Source: Batillaria attramentaria (taxonomy: Eukaryota > Mollusca > Gastropoda > Batillariidae). Taken from it: DNA of 64,000 bases. The position numbers were made by a program, and so were the translations under genes. The DNA lies in NCBI GenBank assembly GCA_018292915.2, contig JACVVK020000311.1:728501-792500 (forward strand), written 5' to 3'. Below, in pieces: positions 52,160-63,790 of this stretch (position 1 is its first letter; each line of letters opens with the position of its first letter). The notes beneath the pieces are model-generated. The model saw nothing but the letters and a program-made list of their open reading frames with translations, had not been told where the DNA came from and searched no databases.

Positions 52160-53995
52160 TACACAGTTGAATATTAATAACCACAAAGACAAATACAGAG
52201 ATATATGTGTCTGGGTATGTCTCTGATATAACTTTTTTTTTTTAAACAAAATTAATGTAAGAAATCTATAGTTAGTCACGAGATGATGATATCACGATGA
52301 TATCACCGATAGAAAGGTGACTGACTACGTAAATAGCTCTTCACTTTGACTGATTTAAACTATCCTTTGAGCATACGCTTCAACTATGGTTTGAAAGGAT
52401 ATCACAGAAGTGAAGCGTAACTCATAACATGTAGGACTCTAAAGGCTTCCTGTCAAAGGATTAACTCCCTTTCATTACATCTCTTGCACAAGAGACGGAA
52501 AACTCCCCGCTTGTGTGATCTGTGAGTGATTGGAGGGCTGCACCCTTACGACGATCTGTCACTCCGGTGAAATATGTCAAACAATCCGACCACACACGGG
52601 CCTCCTCGAGTCCAGCCTGGTGTCAATCCACGCAACTCTGACGCAAACGACCCGACGCAGTTATGCGCCCCTGGCGGACTCCGCCGGTGCTTGAGGGATC
52701 GCGCGGCTCTTTAAACACATTTATTCTTTTAACCCCACTCCACCTCCCGGTCCTCTTTCAGCGGACCGCGACCAACCACGACGACAGTGAAGTGACAAAG
52801 AGTGTGCGGGCGGGAGGCAGCGTAGTGAGTCTGACCACAGCTAAGCAAACAGCGCATTTTTCACCAACACAGCTAGACACCTCGTTGAGATGATCTCAAG
52901 TCTGTTAGGGTTGCTGACTACGTGCAAATACGTTCATCAAAATGCCGGAAAGATAAACTCGTTGACTGTAAGGGCAGGTACAGTGATTACGCTTGCGCGT
53001 GTAGCGTCAGCGTCAGTGAGACGTGTGCATAGCCGTGTCAAGCCCGTGTCAATAGCAATAAGCGTCAAAACATTAACGGTTTTAACTGCAGTATAAACAG
53101 TTACTGACGAGTTTTAGAAACAGCGTAACTCTGGACAACAGCGACTACCTTTTTTTTCTTCTTTTTTTTTTCTTTTTTTTTTAAGCACAGCGTTAACATG
53201 CAAAGGGAGTTAAGCTAACGGACTACCACGGACGAGTTGCTTCCCTTCTGCTTACCCAAAGGCAGTAGCCGCTTCGGACTGTTTGCGCGGTTGCTTAGTT
53301 GCTTAACTGGGTAGATTGGTTCAGCTCTTCCTGCTGTGTGTTGTGGTGCATACCTGCCAACTGTTTCCTTGATTAATGATGGTGTGATCCCATTCGTTCT
53401 GTCTCAAGAGGCTCTCTTCTCAAAGTGTTCACTGCTCGCGATCGGCTGACCCGATCTGTCTTTTGTTTCTTTAGTCTGCATGAACCATGCGCTAAGCTAC
53501 CTCACCCTCCCCCCCCCCCTCCTCCTGTCCTTGAAATTTATTCTTCCTGTTCTCCACCCCCCCCCCCCGTACCCATGAGACTGGCAAAAGTATAAGCAGG
53601 AAGATAGAAGTGCATACCATTGTCAAATGTGTTTGTAGTTACATGTACTGATATTACTATGATGACCAACCATGAAAATGTATGTATTTCTGCGTGCCCA
53701 GTAATAAAACAGGAGAAATAAAATACCTGTACCCTACACGTTTTAACATTTTACCACACCAGTCACTTTTGATCTTGCTGCTTGCTGTGTGCTGAAAAGT
53801 CTTCAGTCTCTGGGCGGCGGTACTTCAGGACTGACCGATCCTATGCTTGACAAATACGAAATAAAGGCTTACAAAGTCAAAACAAAAAAGAAATAAAAAT
53901 TAGAAGGGAGGCTAAGGTTCCAACGTTCTAAATAAATTGCCCTCAATTACCTCCACGAACCATGCAAGACAAAGCAACTGATCGACAAAGCTCGA
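52160..53995. other. No gene seen
   Basis: Unique sequence with T-rich (53150-53185) and C-run (53509-53520, 53560-53570) tracts. No frame has recognisable composition. Confidence 0.55.
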
Positions 53996-53997
53996 GT

Positions 53998-53998
<1 letters not shown>

Positions 53999-54074
<76 letters not shown>

Positions 54075-54098
54075 TGTGTGTGTGTGTGTGTGTGTGTT
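53999..54098. repeat. GTGC then GT microsatellite
   Basis: About 18 GCGT units followed by (GT)n. Confidence 0.95.
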
Positions 54099-54620
54099 TA
54101 TCACTGGCACGGTTTGCATAATGCTTACATCAAAGGCATGAAGGATTCCGACACATCACGGCAATTCATTTCGCTCTTCACAGCAAAACTGTGGACTCAG
54201 ATTCTCATCCATCATACACGAACACGCAGCGAAACCTGCATTTCTACGGCCGGGAGCACCATACAGTTACAAGAGAGGGAGTCAGCAACACTTCTCTAGT
54301 GTATGGGACGGCATTTCGCGCTCTCTCTCTCTCTCTCTCCATTTTTTTTCTTTTTCTCAAAACAACGGTAGAAATTCGACGGAATATTCATGGCGAGCAA
54401 AGCTCTGAAAATGACGTCCTTCGTGACTCGGAAGTTCGCGAACTCTATCCTGTCAATTATAACTTTTGGGGTCATGGTAATACTGCGTCTGTGTTAGTGT
54501 CTCTCACTGACCACGTAGACTTGAGTTTTCCGGAATCTTCCACAGACACTGCATGCATTACTATGGTTACTGTAATAATACGCCACTCAGCACCGCCGTA
54601 CCAAATGCCTTGTAATACGC

Positions 54621-55050
54621 AGGCTGGGGAACTGCTGAGGGGACTGAAACCTAGGATGGTGTGCACAGGCAGCGCCCTGCTAAAGGACCACGGGGTCAAG
54701 GCCCCACTTAAATAAACAAATTTTAGCATTGTTAAAGGCATTGAATAGCCTCTCCTGGCACCCATAAGTGAAACACTGCCATGATACTGACATGCAAGTC
54801 TTTAAATATTAAGTTAGACTGTCCCATAATTATGGCGTTACATGTATCATGATGTGTGTGTGTGCAGCCTTTTTCCTCCTTCTTTTTCCCTGTTTTTGAT
54901 GTCACCCGTATGTGGTGGAAAAGGACGTTAAACCCCCAAACACCCCCCCCCCCGCCCCCTTCTTTTTCTTTGACTGAAACTTAGATTTTTCGGCTAAAAG
55001 GACAGGAAATTTGGCTGAAAACTGCCAAATGACTGACAATTCCTTAGCCT
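54621..55050 (+). repeat. Unclassified dispersed repeat, copy 1 (with nested SINE tail)
   Basis: It shares with 62,171-62,506 the landmarks GACTGAAACCTAGG, TTTTAGCATT, TAGCCTCTCCTG, TTACATG and CTGAAACTTAGATTTTT, in the same order and orientation. No protein coding was recognised. Confidence 0.7.
54892..54952 (+). mobile_element. SINE family A tail fragment nested in another dispersed repeat
   Basis: GATGTCACCCGTATGTGGTG then GAAAAGGACGTTAAACCCCC and a C-run, inserted within the repeat at 54621-55050; the copy of that repeat at 62 kb lacks it. Confidence 0.8.
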
Positions 55051-55742
55051 GAATGATTAGTTATGTATTCATTTCTTTTAAGGTGCTCCTGTTCGGGTGC
55101 AAAACTCCACGGATCAAAGAAAAATGATGAGTGCTGCGTCAGCCGTACGTGCGCATACGGGCATTTCGATTAATCCTGGCAGTCTCTCACTCTATCCCTC
55201 TGGAGGTTTTGTTTGGCCAGCTCGTCTACACCAAATGCTGCATTCTGACAAGACAATGGATGAACGAGCCAGGATCAAAGACGGGCTGTTTGCTTACACG
55301 AAGAATAAACTTTCACACAGCGGAAAAGGCACGCGGATATGACAAAATCTCAAGAACGTAATAAATTCATATTGTAATCACACCAGGCATCCACATAACA
55401 GTGGTGGTGGTTAGAACAGAAGGACGCGTGCATACGATACAGTCCGAAGAACGTAATCAATTAATTTTATAATCACTTATCAATGACACAGTGGTTCTGG
55501 TGGCTGTTCGCACCATGGAAAAGATGGATGGATTTAACTGGATCTCAAGAACGTGGTCAGTTAGTGTTGTCACACCAATTGTCCAATTTTATGGTGGTGG
55601 CCGTTCACAGAACTTCACACCATCGAAAAGACGGATATCAGGAACGTAATCAATCCATTCAAATGATCACATCAACGATCTTCAATCAGTGGTGGTGGCA
55701 GTAATTCACTGCCATGGAAAAGATACACAGATACCAGCTAGA

Positions 55743-55797
55743 TCCGTCATACTGCGTCTTTTCCGTCGTCTGGGCATCCACCACCCCCGCTGGTCTA
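55743..55797 (+). repeat. Left arm of a 54-55 bp inverted repeat
   Basis: TCCGTCATACTGCGTCTTTT to CCGCTGGTCTA. Its reverse complement stands at 56181-56234 with a single-base length difference in a C-run. Confidence 0.92.
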
Positions 55798-56180
55798 CAA
55801 TCTCAAGAACGTCATCAATGAGAATGAATCACATCCGTGATATCCTAAAACAGTGGTGGGGGTGGTATTAATTCACGCCATGGAAAAGACGCACGGATAC
55901 AAATTAGATACACTACGTACACTATGATCTCAAAAACGTCATCAATGAGAATGAAACACATCCGTGATCCTAAAACAGTGGCGGTGGTAGTAATTCACAC
56001 CATGGAGAAGATACACAGATACCAGTTAGATACACTACAATCTCAAGAACGTCATCAATGAGAATGAACCACATCCTTGAGCCTAAAACAGTGCCGGTGG
56101 TAGTAATTCACACCCTGGAAAAGACAGATATCGTAATAAAATCTCAAGAACGTCAATCATATGATCATACTGATGATCTA

Positions 56181-56234
56181 TAGACCAGCGGGGTGGTGGA
56201 TGCCCAGACGACGGAAAAGACGCAGTATGACGGA
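56181..56234 (-). repeat. Right arm of the inverted repeat
   Basis: TAGACCAGCGGGGTGGTGGA to GCAGTATGACGGA; it pairs with 55743-55797 across 383 bp. Confidence 0.92.
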
Positions 56235-56311
56235 TACAAGCTCAAGAACATACTCAATTAAAACCATCACATCAATGCTCTTAGATATGAGGGTGGTGGT
56301 TGAAGCAGGTG

Positions 56312-56374
56312 CGTGCGAACACACGTGTGCGTGCGTGCGTGTGTGCGTGCGTGCGTGTGTGCGTGCGTGCGCGC

Positions 56375-56453
<79 letters not shown>

Positions 56454-56466
56454 CGTGTGTGCGTGA
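56312..56466. repeat. GT/GTGC compound microsatellite
   Basis: Mixed GTGC and GT at 56312-56376, then pure (GT)n to about 56448. It adjoins the end of the satellite array. Confidence 0.95.
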
Positions 56467-57059
56467 GTGTGTGCACGCGCGCACTGCGAGGGAAAGAGAT
56501 GGTAAAACTGCCTACGTCTCAAATCCTAAACGCTTTTGTCTCGTACAACGAACGACGGTATGGAGGGAACCCACTCAGCCCCCCCCCCCTCCTCCCCTAC
56601 CCCCTCATGCCAAATCATCTTGCCTGCCACAAGCAACCTGCAGTAACGTCACTTCCTGAGGTCCCCCGCAGTTAATTCGTGCTGACCCCTGAAATTACAC
56701 CCTCGACCCTTCAGCCACACGCCCTGATCCAACGGCCATTTATCACACTGCAGATGTCACGAGCAGACACAGGCAGATCTCAAGAGTTCTTTTAATCATT
56801 GAAAACCCTGTGTCTGTGTGCCTACTGAGGATTTGAGAGGCATTGTGACACTCCGACTACTTTCACCCCCCCCCCCCTCAACCCCTCCCCCCCCCCATTT
56901 TTTCCCTTTTTAAACTGCAAGAGAGGCCGTTGATTTGAACTTTTCCCACGAAAAGTCTTTTGTCCACGACAAAGGTGAGAGAGAGAGAGGGGGGATGGGG
57001 AGAGAGAGAGAGAGGCGGGGGCAGCTACAAGCATATATAAATATTATTTGGGTTTGGAT

Positions 57060-57585
57060 GCTTGTTTTTTGTTTTGTTTGTTTGCTTCGGGATGTTTTTG
57101 TTTGTTTGCTGGGGTTGTTGTTGTTGTTGATTAAGGGTTTTGTGTCTTTTTTTTGTCTGGTATTTTTTTGTCGATGTGTTTTGTTTTTGTATTTTGTTTT
57201 GTGTTTTTGTGGGTTGTTTTGTTGTTTTTTTTGGTTTTGGTTTGTTGTTGTTGTGTTTGTTTTGTTTTGTTTGGTTTGGTTGGTTTTTTTTTTTTGCTTG
57301 TTGTTTTTTGTTGTTGTTTTTTGTTGTTGTTGGTTTTTTTTTTTTTTTTGTTGTTTTGTTTTGTTTTTTTTTTTTTTTTTTTTGGGGGGGGGGGGTGTTT
57401 GTTGTTTTGTTTTTGTTTTTTGGGGGTATTTTTTGTTTTTATTGGGGTTTTTAATTTGTTTTTGTTGTTTTGTTTTTTTCTGTTGTTTCTTTGGGTTTTT
57501 GTTGCTGTTGTTGTTTCTGTTGTTCTTGTTTTGGTTTTTTTTTTTTTGGTTTTTTGTTGTTGTTGTTTTGGTGGGGGGTGGGGGT
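57060..57585. repeat. Very long T/G-only tract
   Basis: About 525 bp of TTG and TTTG units with T10-T20 runs; a T20-G12 junction sits at 57364-57395. The long open frames here (Phe/Cys/Val/Leu only) are composition artefacts. Confidence 0.95.
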
Positions 57586-58694
57586 GCTTATTTCAAAGCA
57601 AGGAGAGCAGTGAGAGAAAAACGTCTGTACAAATTCTGACCTTTCACGACAACCCAACACCGGGCAAGGGTCCGACGACCAACTACCTGGGCACGTGAGG
57701 TCACACCCCACACGATCACGTGACATGTGCCAAAAATAGCCCTGTCGCTGCTGCTATGTCAATCACGGACGAAATTTATCATAACCCGGTATTGACTGGC
57801 CTGACGCGGATACCACGGGAGGTTTAATTAACCCCCCAGCTTTCTGCTTTCCCTCCCAATTCCAGTCTCGTTTATCTACAAACCCCTGCCATAACCAAAT
57901 CAATAATCTGCCAGGAGTGAGGTGAAGTTTTGAATATAAACGAGCTTACATAACCGACTGAAGAATGTTGTATGTGGCGTGAAGTTACGTATTCGCTGCA
58001 GCAATATTCAGTCTGTGCAGGCAGTGTGTACCGCCAAACCTCAGTACTAGCGAGAGGCGTGATACAGGATTTAGGAAAAAAAAGGAAACGACAAATCTTG
58101 GACCGGCGTAGACTTTAGCGAAGGCACAGACGAGAGCTTATTCTTGTTGGACGCAGGTTTTGTGAGTGTGACTTTGCCTCGCTGCTCTTTATCGCTCTCT
58201 TTCACGGTGACAAGGGGATACAACCGTAATGCCGTTTCTCTGGCGTACTGAAAAGTGTGACGGATAACCATGCTGATGAGCTACTGTTGAAATGAGCAGA
58301 TCTGACGGCTGGCTGACAAAGCAGGTTACGAGGGAAGCTTTTCAAACAGCCACAACTTGCCATCTCATACGGAGAACGTGTCAGGATCTCTCAAAATTGC
58401 CTTCAGTGTCGGGTCGTTCAAAAAATGCTGCGCAGCTACTGAGTGAATTTAAAAGAAATCTTTTATATTTAACGCAAAGAAAATGTTTCTATGCATGACT
58501 TAGTCTTGGTCGGCGGAGCTCTGACTTCAGGCCGCTTCGAATCTACAGTTTAAGCAGGCAAGCTCCTTGCTCAACAAACGTCAATGAAGCTCATCATGCC
58601 AGCGTATGATTCTCGTCTGGGGGAGTTCAAAGTCTAACTAGTCACTGCTTCACATCTCCGAAACAAGCGCAGTCACACACCAAGGACGTTCACC

Positions 58695-60982
58695 ATGCCA
58701 GCGTTTCACAGTCTCTTCCCGCTCCTCATCACCGCCGCCCTGCTGCCGGCGCCCATCACCCCCCAAGCGCGATGCCCCCCTCCCCCGAACTGCCTCCAGT
58801 GTCCCATTGCCCCCAGTGGGAACGTGGAGAAGGCGGTGTGCAAGACGTGTCCCCACACCCTCCCCACCACGGTGATCGACGCCACCATCCTGGGAGGGGG
58901 TTGTCAGCTGATCACCGTGCGCGGCCTCATCCCGCAGTTCTTCATGAGGCAGACCAGCCTGAGGAGCCTCACCTTGTCGTCTTGCGGCATCACCAAGTTC
59001 ACAGGCGCCGTGTTTGAGAAGAACGTGGAGCTCAGGTGAAGTAGGTGGGGGAAAGTGTAGGTTGTGCCTTATGATGTTGAGAGACTTTTTTAAAGGGGGG
59101 GGGGCGGGGAATTTTGGGTTTTTTTCCTTTTGTGAATTAACGACGATATTTCGCCCCCTGAGCTCTACAGAGAAAGTTTCCGAAGTGAAGCGGGAAAGGA
59201 AAGGTTGTCTTCAGTTGTATTCATTTTCAGATCACTGTGTGCATTTCCGTTCACTTCAGTGTCAAATTTCATTCTATTTTTTATTAAATTCCATTCGAAT
59301 TTCGCTTTCCATTTAAATGCTTACTTAACTTCATTCCAATACTAGTTCTCGATACTTGTTTCATTTCAATAACTATTTCATTCAATTACATGTACTTTAT
59401 TCATTGCAGTCCATATTTCATTCTAATACTTATTTCATTTCTATCCGCTTCAAGGTCCCTCACAATGATCCGCAACAACTTCTCCACCTTCAAACCAGAC
59501 CTGTTCCGCGGGCTGGTCAAACTGGAGACGCTATCTCTGGGGAACAACGAGATCACGACTCTACCAGACGGAGGCTTCGCCCCACTCACCGCACTCACCA
59601 CCCTTGACCTCAAGGTCAACAAAATCACCACCCTCGGGGACCGCACTTTTCAGGGACTGGGAAACCTGCACACGCTGGACCTCACGCGAAATCCTCTCAC
59701 GCAGGTTTCCCCTGGAGCGTTCCGGCCGCTGCAGAAGATCGAGAAGGTTATTATGGAGCACACTTCCCTGACAGCCATCCCGGATAATCTTTTTCGGGGA
59801 CTTTCGACCCTGAAAACCGTGGATGTTTCGGCGAGCAGAGTCGGCCAAGTCGGGGCAAGTTCTTTTGCCGGAACAGCCCTCGACCTGCTGGACCTGTCGG
59901 ACAACGTTCTGGCGGCTGTTCCCGCTGCCTCCCTCCGCGCCTGTCGCGCGGCTCCGAAGACAGTGGATCTGAGCACTAACGCGATCACTTCTCTAAAAGC
60001 TGGCGATCTCTCCAGGATGACAATAGAAGCACTAAACCTGTCCAGCAACCCGCTGACCACAATCCAGACTGGCGCGTTCCAAGGGGCTCGTATCAGCTCC
60101 CTCGACCTTCACAACACGTCCTTGCAAGGCCTGCCCGTTTCCATGGAGACGATGCTGACGAGCAGCCACACCGCCCTCGACCTTCACCTGAACCCTAACT
60201 GGGTGTGCACGTGCGACGTGCTGTGGCTGGGTCGTTACCTGTTGTCCAGTCCCAGCAGCCAGCCGCCCACCTGCAAGGTGCTGGCCAGGTATGCTGGGCG
60301 GACGCTGACCCAGGCGATGCCTGAACTGGAGCAGCAGTGTCAGACCACAACCACCACCACTACCACGACTACAACGACCACGACGACAACTACTACTCCA
60401 ACAACTACGACTACCACCACGCCAACGACGAAAACAACAACGCCAACCACCACCACTACTACGCCAACGACGACGACGACGACTACGCCTACCACTACGA
60501 CCACCACGCCAACGACTACAACGACCACGCCTACCACGACGACAACCACACCAACGACAACCACCACGACCCCCACCACCACAACTACGACAACCACCAC
60601 CACTACCACACCTACAACCACAACACCTACCACCACCACCACCGCGATGGCAACACAGCCAAGGACCCCAGCTCCGCTGTACTGGACGCTAGCTCCTGGA
60701 CCAGCCACAAGAATTCCCCCGCCAGCAGGTCCTACTCCCGGAACCACCCCTGAGCCACCGGGAACACACTCCACGGTTGTCATAGTGAATCGCGATTTCA
60801 CAGTGCTCGGCATCGTTGCGCTAAGTATCCTGGGGATGGCGATCATGACTGGGTGTATAGCCATCGTCTGCTGCAGCTGCAACTCCGCCAACAACCGCGA
60901 CAACCGGGTGCACCCCAAGCGCGAGCGGCAGCGACGGTGGCCGGATTACTACTGGCCGGTGCACTACACTTACCACAGGTGA
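58695..60982 (+). CDS. Leucine-rich-repeat transmembrane receptor-like protein with Thr-rich stalk (622 aa, two exons)
   Basis: Exons 58695-59035 and 59455-60982 join in phase 2 with GT/AG borders (the split codon gives Arg114); stop TGA 60980. Residues 1-25 form a signal peptide; a cysteine-rich N-terminal cap follows (RCPPPPNCLQCP, CKTCP). About eleven LRRs with the LxxLxLxxNxIxxL pattern run from about residue 88 to 355, for example LETLSLGNNEITTLPDGGF and LHTLDLTRNPLTQVSPGAF. A C-terminal cap follows (WVCTCD at 363-368, Cys387, Cys409). Residues 411-510 are almost entirely Thr with regular Pro, a mucin-like stalk probably O-glycosylated. A Pro-rich linker leads to one transmembrane helix at about 563-587 and a 35-residue basic tail without a TIR or kinase domain. 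It therefore resembles animal LRR surface adhesion or recognition proteins rather than a complete Toll receptor. The ligand is unknown. The start ATG has context CACCATGC and is preceded by an AT-rich upstream region. Confidence 0.92.
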
Positions 60983-60991
60983 TGAAACATG

Positions 60992-61107
60992 TGACGTAAG
61001 TACTGATTATGACGTCATTCTTACACCGATGACGTCAGTGTCACCACGAATGATGTTACTGGCGTCAATCGTACAATAATGACGTCATTCTTACCATGAT
61101 GACGTAA
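60992..61107 (+). promoter_or_regulatory. Cluster of six CRE/ATF-like octamers directly 3' of the LRR gene
   Basis: TGACGTCA palindromes stand at 61010, 61030 and 61080, with one-mismatch relatives TGACGTAA (60992, 61100) and TGGCGTCA (61060). From 61010 onward the start-to-start spacing is 20, 30, 20 and 20 bp. The cluster begins 10 bp after the stop codon, so it is either in the 3' UTR or a downstream element. It could equally be a decayed about 20-bp minisatellite (the context TCATTCTTAC recurs) that happens to contain the CRE core. Confidence 0.5.
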
Positions 61108-62170
61108 TCAATAACGCTGGTGTCAGAAGTGAGTGCGACGGAGGAAATCGTGCGAATCTCATAGACATTTCCGTGATCATCGCTTTGATGTTTTTTGTGT
61201 GCTTGCGCAGTGAAATTTAACTCCACTGACATGATTTTAAGTTCTTTATTGAGATGGGTTTTGTTTGTCTGTTTCGGGAGGTTGGGGGGGGGGGGGTCCC
61301 CTCTTTGGTTTGTTTTAGGGAACGCTGAGTGCTGTGAATTTTCTGTTCTTTGAAAGATAAGCCATGCTACGCAATTACTCCAAAAGTTTGTGTTCTGCAC
61401 TTTTTTATGCATGATATGCATACAACCTGATACATGCAAGTCAATGCTCCCATACAAACTGCTGTCACGAGGGAAAATAAGTGCAAGCAAACCTGACACA
61501 CTCACGACAACCGAACTATTCCCCAACCTAAACAAAAAGCGATGTCCTCAAGCTAAAAGAAAAATTAATAATAGAAAAAAATACTGGCCACCAACGCTTC
61601 AAAAAAAAAAAAACCAACAAAAAAAACACTTTCGTGAAAAACTAAAAGTGCCTTCTCACAAAACGACGATTCCCACGTGTAGTTTTAATTCCAAAGCATG
61701 CAATCGGCACACGATCTCGGAACATATAATACCACAAATGTATTACGATTCTAATTTATTTCTTTGCACCTGCACATGTCCAGATGACCCACGCCTCGGC
61801 AGACATGGCCACAAATCTTTTCCACTTCCAAATGCTTCGATTCAACTTCAAGAGAAGGGATCGCTTGCTGTGTTCTTAAGTGAAGTACGCTGTTTCTCAC
61901 ACTGAAACAAAGAAATTCCACTCCCATCTCTACTCTCAGGCTAATCTGTCTCCTTTTCTAGGATTAACGATGGCTACGGCACTTCGTTTTCATTTCATCT
62001 TAGTACACCTACTTTTGACAAGCCCGAGCGGCCACGCTACAAATCTGTCTGTCACGCCGTCAACTGCTACAAAAGTGCATGCAACCTGAAACCACTCTAA
62101 CACTGTCACTGTATGCTAACATGCATTCGGTCTGAAGGGAAGTAGGCACCGACTTAGCCAATCTACAAAC

Positions 62171-62506
62171 AGGCTGAGGAATTGCTGAGGAAGAATGACT
62201 GAAACCTAGGCCGACGTGGAGAAGCAGGGCCCTTCTGGGGGAACACAGGGGCAACGCCCCACTCAAGAAAACGAAGTTTTAGCATTTTTACGGGCATTTA
62301 CCGACTTCGTAGCCTCTCCTGACACTATGAAGTCAAATTCAAAAATGGAGTCAGACTGTTCAATATGGCATTACATGCATCTTGACACATGACAGTGTGT
62401 TCAAACCTTTTCCTCCTTCCTTGTCTCTGGCTGAAACTTAGATTTTTTTTTTCTGAAAGGATAGGAAACTTGTCTGAAAATTGTCAAATGAAAATTTCCC
62501 AGCCAG
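62171..62506 (+). repeat. Unclassified dispersed repeat, copy 2
   Basis: Direct-orientation relative of the 54.6-kb repeat, including AGGCTGAGGAATTGCTGAGG, GACTGAAACCTAGG, GTAGCCTCTCCTGACAC and GGCTGAAACTTAGATTTTTT. It lacks the SINE tail found in copy 1. Confidence 0.7.
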
Positions 62507-63413
62507 CTAAAATGCCGATGAACCTTAGAGTATAAACGTTCTCCATCACCTCCCTCGGACTACAATTTAATTTTTTTTTTAATTCTAACGGAAAACCGAA
62601 CTATGCCAATACAGCGTCCAACAGTACAAAATCTGGCGTGAGATGGGGGGGGGGGGGAGGGGACCTGCAACATCGATTTCTGCTCATTTGCTAGTTCTGA
62701 AGAAATAATATTGACATCAGAATTTCCGGATTACTATTCATGTCCTAAGAAAGATCGGGTGAGACTCTTATCCACACCAAGAGTGAAAATTCAAAAGTAA
62801 AAAAATATTATAACACCACCGCACATATACCATCGTTTGTGGAATTGCAAACTTTTTAATAAACCATCGTCAGGACAACACAGCACGTCTCGAAAACGAA
62901 ACACAAATGGAGAGCGAAATAATAAATCGAGTTCGTTCGAAGTGTCCTTTGCAGGAAACACTGTCTAGCTTACGGTCCAAAGGTTATGAATATATGAAAA
63001 AGAACTCTCAAATCCTCTTCACCACCGCTCGAACGCCGAACGATCGACACTGTCAGTCAAGCATTAAGTCCCGCCCACTTGAGGCGTCTGCACGCCAATG
63101 GTGAACGTGGCCTTGTCGCAGCGCACTCACGAACGCTTTCCATTTCACACGGTGTATAGACGGCACTACGAAGCGCGGGCTAACAGATAATACGAGTACA
63201 ATTGACTGAGGCGTAAGAACTGCTGGTTTTCAGACATCCAGAGTGAGATCTTGTGGTGCTAGAAATAACCGAAAACGCTGACGTTTGTTGGTTGTGTGTT
63301 GAGTTTGAATCCCGGCTGAGAACCAGAAACTTTGCTGTAATTTCTTTTTCCTCGTTCTTTTTTCTCTTCAAATCGAGGAGATTTTATTAGTTCCAGTATT
63401 ATGAGAAGAATGT

Positions 63414-63790
63414 CGCGTGCTCCTCACACGCTGACATACCCACAGCGCCTAACTAACCCCTTTAAAATTTTTCTTTCGTTTTCTTCTCTCTTTTTTTTTT
63501 TTATCCCATCCTTTTTTCTCTCCTTCCCCCCCCTCCCCCACCCCCCCCCCCCCCCACCCCCAAATCCTTCCCGGCTCTGAGGTAACTTTCCTTTTGTTTT
63601 TGTAAAGCTGCAAAGCATTCGGAAAAAATTCACGTGCTCCTCACACGCTTGTACCTAAAACAAATAACCAACCCTTTCTTTATGTCATTTTCTTTCTTTC
63701 TTTTCGCCCCCTGCCTTCCTGGCTCAGATGTAACCTTTCGTTAAGCCGTAAAGCATTTGGTCCAAATTTCACACGGCGTGTGGCCGTTTT
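63414..63790. repeat. Tandem duplication, unit about 215 bp, diverged
   Basis: CGTGCTCCTCACACGCT occurs at about 63417 and 63632. Each is followed by CTAACCAACCC-like and TTTCTTTC-rich sequence and GGCTCTGAGGTAAC or GGCTCAGATGTAAC, then AAAGCATT. Confidence 0.75.

Larger units (their letters stand above)
55340..56300. repeat. Degenerate tandem array, unit about 95-125 bp, nine copies
   Basis: CAAGAACGT-type landmarks at 55351, about 55446, 55546, 55639, 55804, 55931, 56044, 56145 and 56243, with CAGTGGTGGTGGTAGTAATT and CACACCATGGAAAAGA in between. Confidence 0.88.

Noticed and set aside
60340..60918. A 192-codon valine-rich frame on the minus strand
   Set aside because: It is the antisense shadow of the Thr stalk of the LRR gene and has no splice or domain support.
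63290..63365. A further SINE family A copy
   Set aside because: Only GAGTTTGAATCCCGGCTG and a loosely similar stretch remain, too little to call.
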